In this document: positions 58,441 through 64,000 of the stretch, piece after piece | Layout: each line of letters opens with the position of its first letter | How positions within the stretch are numbered: the first letter of the stretch is position 1 | Assembly (NCBI RefSeq): GCF_963966145.1 | Contig: NC_091054.1 | Span: 7,192,001 to 7,256,000, forward strand | Reading direction: 5' to 3' | DNA from: Tenebrio molitor | Taxonomy: Eukaryota; Arthropoda; Insecta; Coleoptera; Tenebrionidae | Length of the DNA: 64,000 bases | The notes under the pieces: model-generated | Seen by the model: the letters and a program-made list of their open reading frames with translations, nothing else | Told to the model about the DNA's origin: nothing | Database searches by the model: none | Translations under genes and position numbers: made by a program

Positions 58441-61254
58441 GTGAATGTGTGCAGCCATGTTTCAGATTCTCCATGATACTTCCCCCATTCGGAATCACCT
58501 CTTTCAACCTTTCGTTGGACCATGGAGTTGCTTTACATCCACCTTCATTGGAACCAAATTGCCAGTGGTAAAGTCGTCACTTCCTTTCGCTTCGGCAAAT
58601 ATTTTTTTGACGGGAATCACTCCCCTCGACGCGCGAAACGTCAACGGCCCCGCCGTGGCACTTGATTGAAAGTAGCTGGAAGCTGCGAAAGTTGCCATAA
58701 CTCACTGGCTGTCTTAATTAATACCCCAAACGTTGTAGCGATCGGCCCATGCGTCTTGCAAGTCCAATTGCTAAATTGCTCCCCGACACATATATCATTC
58801 GAGGCCCTCAAGAGAGGATGATGCATGGCCGAAGGAGTTGCAATATATCTCCACCATATCTGGTGCTGCGAGGTCCGCTCGGAGCTCCTCCTTGACCTCC
58901 AACAGAACGAGATCAGATCGCTCCATCGGCCGTAAATCAAAGTGGCGCTCTCAATTAAGGCGAGAGGGTGCGGCGAGGGTGTTAATTAGCCGCGGACATA
59001 CACGCGGAATCTTAAACGGACCGGGGGAGGGAGATTTACGACGTCGACGGTTAGTTTCCGTCCCTCATTTTTTCCTCATTTGAGAATCTCGTCTTGCATG
59101 CGAGCCGCTCGGCCGAACGGGGTCTTTGATGTTTCCGAGACGTCTTCAGCGAGAAGCGATTGACCAAATAACTTTGATCTCGCTAATACTTGTGCCACTT
59201 TTTAACTGATTGCCAATATCTGAGATGGGGGAGCAGCTCGGGACGGACGAGCGGGCCGGAATTTTTCAGATTTAACGGCTCCGGTGATCCGTTGCTAATA
59301 ATTAAAATGCGCTCTTCTACAAGGGGTGGTCAGAATGAGAGTCCGACGGTTATTAATCTGCCGAGGGGTGAACACGCGGGCGACGCGGCGGCGTCCTAAT
59401 TAGTATGGTGCGTCGGGTTTCAAAGCCCGCTGCGAAGACGGGGGTGGTAATTCGATGCCAAAGACGGTGGGCCTGACGCATTTCAAAGGGTTGCAATTGA
59501 ATTCAACTCCCAAAAGAGCAACTTGAACCAACCTGGTAAATATACAGCCTACCCTTATCATATATTCATTATCGTGCATTAAATTTTGGGGGAGTGAAGT
59601 GCTAATTAAATAAATCTAGTTGTCTTCAGGTAATGACGCCCCTTCTTCGACGGCAAACTTTCCACTTTTCCGATTAGGACGGGGCGGGTGCAACACGGAC
59701 GATAAAAAATAATACGGTCGTGTATTAAAAACAGGAAATTACGAGGCGCTTCCCTTTAAAATGTTCGATTCGTGAAAGAATGGGTTAGTTCACCGAGTCC
59801 GGATTTTATTTACATATTCAGGATCGCGCCGGATCCGTCCCCCAATACAAGAAACATTACCTTGGAGATAAGAAAATATGGACGGGCGCCGGAGCCCCCA
59901 TAAATTATTTTTACGGAGCAACACATGTTCGAACCATGCCATCAACTAATGGCCCGCTCGCCACATAAATATTCACCTCAAAATTGAGAGTCTGCATTTG
60001 GAGGGGTGCGCTACACGAAAAATCACAAATATATCTGCTTTTATGTCGCTTCTGCACCAGCCCCCCACAAATCATTTCTTCCCGTCAAAAAAGACAAATC
60101 GGAAGGTGAGAGTAGCGCGACAAACGCTGCATGTTTGTCAGGGTACGATCCGATTTCTTCTTTTGAATTCATTTAATTATTTATCTTGTCGACCGGTCCC
60201 GCTACCCCCTTCGAGCTGGAAAAAAAATTTGCATCGGAAGTGTCGGCAGGGCGAAGGTGGATCCGAAGGCGGAAACGAGAGGGAGCCCTCGCATCCGCTA
60301 AAGACTCGGCTGGTTTACCTATAAACTACCCTTAATTCCGACATCCCTCTAAATTACAATCCCCATTCTTCCAGCTTACTTTATTTTCCCTTTACCTCGC
60401 AGGGGTAACTAAATAACCGGCCCATTATGTCCTGATGGAGGGCGAAACGAAAGAGGCCCTTTTTACCAGACGACATTAGACGTCCCCGTTCCGACTACCC
60501 CGATGCGCAATATATGATCCTGCAAAACTGCCGGATTTACATATACATGTGTTTTACGGGCGAATTGGTGTGTTTTGGGCTTCGCTCTTTTGATTTTAAT
60601 TTCGTTTTATGGCCCTGAATCTTTGTTTCCGGATCGCGGACCCCGAACGCAAGACGGACCCATTACTTTTTCGACTCCCGGAGCGGGGCGCAAAATTGCC
60701 CACGCTAATAAAGGACGAACGAAAAATTCATAAACAGAACGAACCTGAAAGAAATACCAAGATGGAGGCGAATTTCCTATTATTGTTCTTCCTTCTAAAT
60801 GCTAATTTCAGATTTTACGCCCTCAGCTCATGATACTGTTCAGCTTCGTTTTTCTAAGGAATAGCTAAGACGTCCTGCATGCCTATTCGACCACTCAGAC
60901 GTATTTAATGGTCTACAGTCTAATGGGTAAGACTCAATTACTTATTTATAAAAAAAAACTAGATAGTCTTTATTTTATAAATTTTTAACGGGTCTTCAAA
61001 AACTTGTACATTTGGTATTAGCTGCTGTGATTTGGAACAAACTTGCTGTTAGTTAACTAATATTAAACCTACGAATATCCACAAAACATCAACTGCATTT
61101 TAAACATACATATGTTCAAAAATGCAAAGGCTACTCCAAGCGGATTAGTTTCAAAAATTTAATCTAGAAAGAGTTCCGCCTATTTAAATGCTAAATAATA
61201 TTAAAATTAAATTTTTAATTTTTTTAAATTAAAAAAAAAACTATAGATTGGTTA
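58441..61254. other. Intergenic; GC-richer unique block 58441-60840
   Basis: Element-free, moderately GC-rich DNA. The many short frames overlap across strands and none shows a domain or splice context. No RNA gene recognised. The region after 60840 is AT-rich. A regulatory role for the block is possible but unsupported. Confidence 0.35.
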
Positions 61255-61513
61255 TAGTTATTTGTACAACTAATTAATTATGAGTCATACTTTTTTTCAC
61301 GAATTTGCAGATTGATTAACGAGGTCGTAGCCCGAGTTAATCAAGCAAATAAGGGAAAAAAGACACTTTCATAATGAGTTGTACCATATTTCTTTTGCAT
61401 ATCGAAAAAAGTTAAGAAATTTGGTCTAAAAGGATTTATGAAAAATTACAAAAAAAAGTACTACTTTCACTACGATTTTTCTCGTAAAAAAGTGCCACTT
61501 TCATTACGATATG
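61255..61513 (+). repeat. Dispersed repeat with 34-bp tandem array, copy 2
   Basis: Second copy of the repeat at 57164-57507 in the same orientation, with two 34-bp units (61451, 61484) instead of three. The shared phrase GTCGTAGCCCGAGTTAATCA corresponds to the matching phrase of copy 1 with one change. Confidence 0.7.
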
Positions 61514-62577
61514 CAAGAAGTATTTTAGTACATTACTTATTCTCTGTATTTTTTTTATATTTATATTTTTTATAATTCATTTTGGATAAGAAAAACGAAT
61601 TTAGATTACATTATCCATTAACATTTTTTATTTGATTCTATGAGCTCCTGAACTTCTCAAATACTTTTGGCATCGCTTTAAAATTTGATATATCGGTAGG
61701 TTTTATAAAAATATTTTTCACTTTCTCTTCAAGAACATTCTATTTTGAGTTTGAACAAGTGCTCTCTCTGTGTAGTTCCTTTGTTGTTCATTTTCTTTGG
61801 GCGTATCTGTGGCAATTATCCATTTTGCATTATGCGTTCTTCCTCCTCCTGTTTAATTCATAAGGCGAACGGCAACAAACTCATTATTAGGCTGTTGCAT
61901 TTTGACAGGTGTAATGAAGGCGTCAGGACCGGCCTCGGCTCAGACTCTAATCTGTCGTCCGTGGGGCAGTAAAAAGGCAATAATCCCTCTCCGTCACGAG
62001 GTGCTCCATCTTTATCGGGCACCGCAGCGCGGCGAGCGGCCACCCGCGTAACTTCAATGCAAGATTTAATTAAATCCAAGTCTTGATTTATTGTCGCTTG
62101 AGCTACATCCCCCGTCCCTTGCTCTTCCAACGTTCTCGGCCTTTCATCCCTTATCCTTGCCTGTCCCCTTTTCCCTAATTCTGTCTCCGTTGTTTACGCC
62201 TCTATGATTCCATACCCTTTATCAGACTAAATTTATGCCGACTTAATATCATACGCCTTTATTAATTCATTATTGTTTATCAACAAAACAAGACGAGATA
62301 TGACGGCGGAGAGGGTGCCGACTGACAGATCGGGGGATGATATTGTCCTCGAAAAAAACAATACCCTCCCTTTGTTCAACGTGGTTAATTAAAACAAATG
62401 CATATATCTAATCCAACAACAACGTTTATTTGCACTTCTGAAATATTTTCTACACGTCATGGTCTACATTTTAAATTTAAGTAGCTGTCGTTATTTTTAT
62501 GGTTAATGTCATGTTAATGTCATCCTGTTTACCATATCAATTGCTTATCGTATATGTTACGGTGGCCACATTTTCGC
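61514..62577. other. Intergenic upstream of small peptide gene
   Basis: AT-rich, then a GC-richer stretch at 61900-62170. No gene recognised. Confidence 0.4.
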
Positions 62578-62586
62578 TATATAAAG
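62578..62586 (+). promoter_or_regulatory. TATA box of the 67-aa peptide gene
   Basis: TATATAAAG, 67-75 bases ahead of the ATG at 62653. A start of transcription about 30 bases downstream, near 62608, would leave a 5' UTR of about 45 nt. The spacing suits an insect TATA promoter. Confidence 0.6.
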
Positions 62587-62652
62587 AAAGGATTCTTGCG
62601 TTCTGAACTATATATTTTTTTGTCAAAATATCGACTTATCTACAAGAAAGAG

Positions 62653-62977
62653 ATGTTCCCGAAGATACTTTTGGTAGTCATGGTGGCGTTCACGCTTTTG
62701 TCGTTACAAGTTCAGGCACAGGCACAGAGTGAGTCTAAAGGCGGCCTTACACCAAGGCAACATGTTGCCAATTGTTGCCTTGGTGTAAGGCCGCCTTAAC
62801 ACGTAGAGGGATATAACAGCACTTTTTTTTTAACTTGTTTTATACACAGATCTATATCCAGACACAAATGGACAAGGTAGTCATCCCGGTCAAACAAGTG
62901 GTGCATGGAGTACCATTTCTTCGCAAGCGAAATATATCTTTCTGGCTGCCTTTGTTACAAAATATTTATTCCGTTGA
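62653..62977 (+). CDS. Putative secreted or membrane-tethered small peptide, 67 aa, two exons
   Basis: I do not recognise this gene. Exon 1 (62653-62728) encodes MFPKILLVVMVAFTLLSLQV, then QAQAQ: a signal peptide with likely cleavage in or after QAQ. It ends at donor GTGAGT (62729). Exon 2 (62850-62977) follows TATACACAG and, with the split Asn codon, adds NLYPDTNGQGSHPGQTSGAW, then STISSQAK, then a hydrophobic YIFLAAFVTKYLF tail and R before TGA. The junction is in phase 1. The mature part is about 42 residues, Gly/Ser/Gln-rich with no cysteine, and the C-terminal hydrophobic tail could anchor it or act as an amphipathic segment. TATA box at 62578, poly(A) signal AATAAA at 63164. The frame read straight through the donor into the intron is an artefact of the palindromic element there. 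Confidence 0.6.
62739..62796. mobile_element. 58-bp palindromic PIF/Harbinger-like MITE in the intron
   Basis: Arms of 23-24 bp, AGGCGGCCTTACACCAAGGC plus AAC, are perfect complements around a 12-bp loop. The flanking TAA on both sides (62736-62738, 62797-62799) fits the 3-bp T-W-A target duplication of PIF/Harbinger elements. It begins ten bases past the splice donor at 62729. Confidence 0.75.
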
Positions 62978-63002
62978 ATAATTAACATTGTAACTTTAGC
63001 TA

Positions 63003-63155
63003 ATTGGGGTCTATTCTATATTTTTTAACAACCTATTTAAATTTAACAACCTGTTAAAATATTAAATACGATTCTCTGATTGGCCATTGTCATGGTTACG
63101 AATCTTAAGGGTCTGTTAAAATTAACATGTAAATTATTACGGAATAGACCCCAAT
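63003..63155. mobile_element. Foldback MITE in the 3' UTR of the 67-aa peptide gene
   Basis: ATTGGGGTCTATTC at the left is complementary to GGAATAGACCCCAAT at the right, with further paired AACAGGTTGTTAAA-type blocks inside. It ends nine bases before the AATAAA at 63164, so it would be transcribed as a long hairpin. Confidence 0.65.
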
Positions 63156-63163
63156 ATGTATGT

Positions 63164-63169
63164 AATAAA
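63164..63169 (+). terminator. Poly(A) signal of the 67-aa peptide gene
   Basis: AATAAA, 187 bases after the stop codon at 62977, with a T-rich stretch beyond. It gives a 3' UTR of about 210 nt. Confidence 0.5.
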
Positions 63170-63899
63170 GAAGCACTTCTATTGTATTAAATTACTTATA
63201 ACTAAATAAAATAGATAACTATTTTCAAATTGTCTACAGAAATTTTACACCAAATTCCACTTTTAATTAAAGGTCATATTACAGTGTCGAATACAAGTTA
63301 TTTAAATACATTAAATATTTCAATAGTGCCCCACGAATAATTTGTCCATCAAAATCTGAATCAATCTACGACTTGACTTTTAAATTTCATGTACCTACGA
63401 CCAAGCTCCGGAAAGTGTTTGATCAAATCTTAATAAGTTATTTTTGCTACTGACGTAACTGTCAACTTAGCATTTTTCATATTTACTTTCTCTAGTAATT
63501 TGCATACTTTGCATACATCTGAATAGTAAAAAATGCGAAACATACCCATATATGTTAACATATTACTAATATTAATATCAAATCAGTACCAATTACCCAC
63601 AATGACATCCAACTACCCACTTACCAGTGAATGTATCAGTCGGCTATTGACATTAGCAAAAATAAAATTCGAAGTTATTGAAAATTATATTTAATTGCTT
63701 CGATAAATAACGACCCTGAGGGGTTCAAGATTCTTTCATTACCACACGCTGTACCATTGTTAATTACACTAATTATAATGTTGTTTGTAATTCTAACACA
63801 GGGTTATTAGTATTTTCTAGATCAATTCTCATTCAGTACAGATACTGCATAATCATCAACAATTCCTGAAGGTTATTACCGCTCAGTTTGTGCAGAAAA
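63170..63899. other. AT-rich intergenic
   Basis: No gene or delimited repeat recognised. Confidence 0.4.
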
Positions 63900-64000
63900 A
63901 TGTTCTGGCCTCGTCGTATTCACTATATCTACCGCCGGAACAATTTTCTTCTAGTCATGGTATGCTCAGTAGTCTGTCGAGATGTTTTCCAAGACGTTTC
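63900..64000 (+). CDS. Open frame running off the window end (tentative)
   Basis: From the ATG at 63900 the frame reads MFWPRRIHYIYRRNNFLLVM, then VCSVVCRDVFQDV, and stays open to the last base. A basic start followed by a short hydrophobic segment could be an N-terminal signal or anchor, and a possible donor (ATG|GTATGC) lies at about 63959. At 33 codons this is weak evidence; it may be chance. Confidence 0.2.
   Translation, partial: MFWPRRIHYIYRRNNFLLVMVCSVVCRDVFQDV

Noticed and set aside
62554..62799. Single 81-codon frame over the 67-aa gene
   Set aside because: It starts ahead of the TATA box and runs through the splice donor into a palindromic element; the spliced model starting at 62653 fits every signal better.
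1..64000. tRNA genes or CRISPR arrays
   Set aside because: Reading for B-box (GGTTCGA-type) and spaced direct-repeat patterns gave no candidate with the rest of the structure; the tandem repeats seen have no spacers.

Overview
The window is insect nuclear DNA. It is AT-rich, its introns are long, and it carries dense Tc1/mariner-, hAT- and PIF-type miniature elements and a non-LTR retrotransposon. A holometabolous insect fits, and a beetle is my guess (low confidence, taken from general character rather than a diagnostic marker).

The main gene is a RUNX-family transcription factor on the + strand. Its five coding exons (13352-13769, 22998-23111, 29956-30060, 37084-37296, 37993-38615) join in frame into a 490-residue protein with a full Runt domain and a C-terminal VWRPY Groucho-binding tail. 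The segment just after the Runt domain (RQQQQFHFAFGQRPF) and the CDS layout point to lozenge (lz), the RUNX regulator of eye and blood-cell fate. Introns of about 9.2, 6.8, 7.0 and 0.7 kb hold most of the mobile DNA. Intron 2 also holds a mobile-element-poor, GC-richer block (26750-28460) that may be regulatory.

Two very small genes sit near the window ends. One (7981-8145) encodes a 33-residue peptide, the other (62653-62977) a 67-residue peptide. In both, a 76-nt coding exon 1 encodes a signal peptide and ends in phase 1. The second has a clear TATA box and poly(A) signal, plus a 58-bp perfect hairpin element just inside its intron. I recognise neither.

Mobile DNA by region: two copies of a mariner deletion derivative (252-735, 6073-6637); two palindromic hAT-like elements with 8-bp target duplications (1410-1705, 39241-39539); in intron 1 a degenerate reverse transcriptase and one terminal-inverted-repeat element inserted inside another; in intron 2 two related MITEs; in intron 3 a young antisense LINE with a (TAA)n tail, several MITEs and a 5S-rRNA-derived SINE-like sequence; downstream of lz a 2.4-kb mariner remnant, a 0.8-kb element holding only a helix-turn-helix reading frame, and several foldback elements. 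From about 40.1 kb to 62.5 kb I see no ordinary protein-coding gene, only alternating AT-rich repeat-laden DNA and GC-richer unique blocks (about 43.9-45.1, 47.5-48.8, 55.2-56.7, 58.4-60.8 kb) that could be regulatory.
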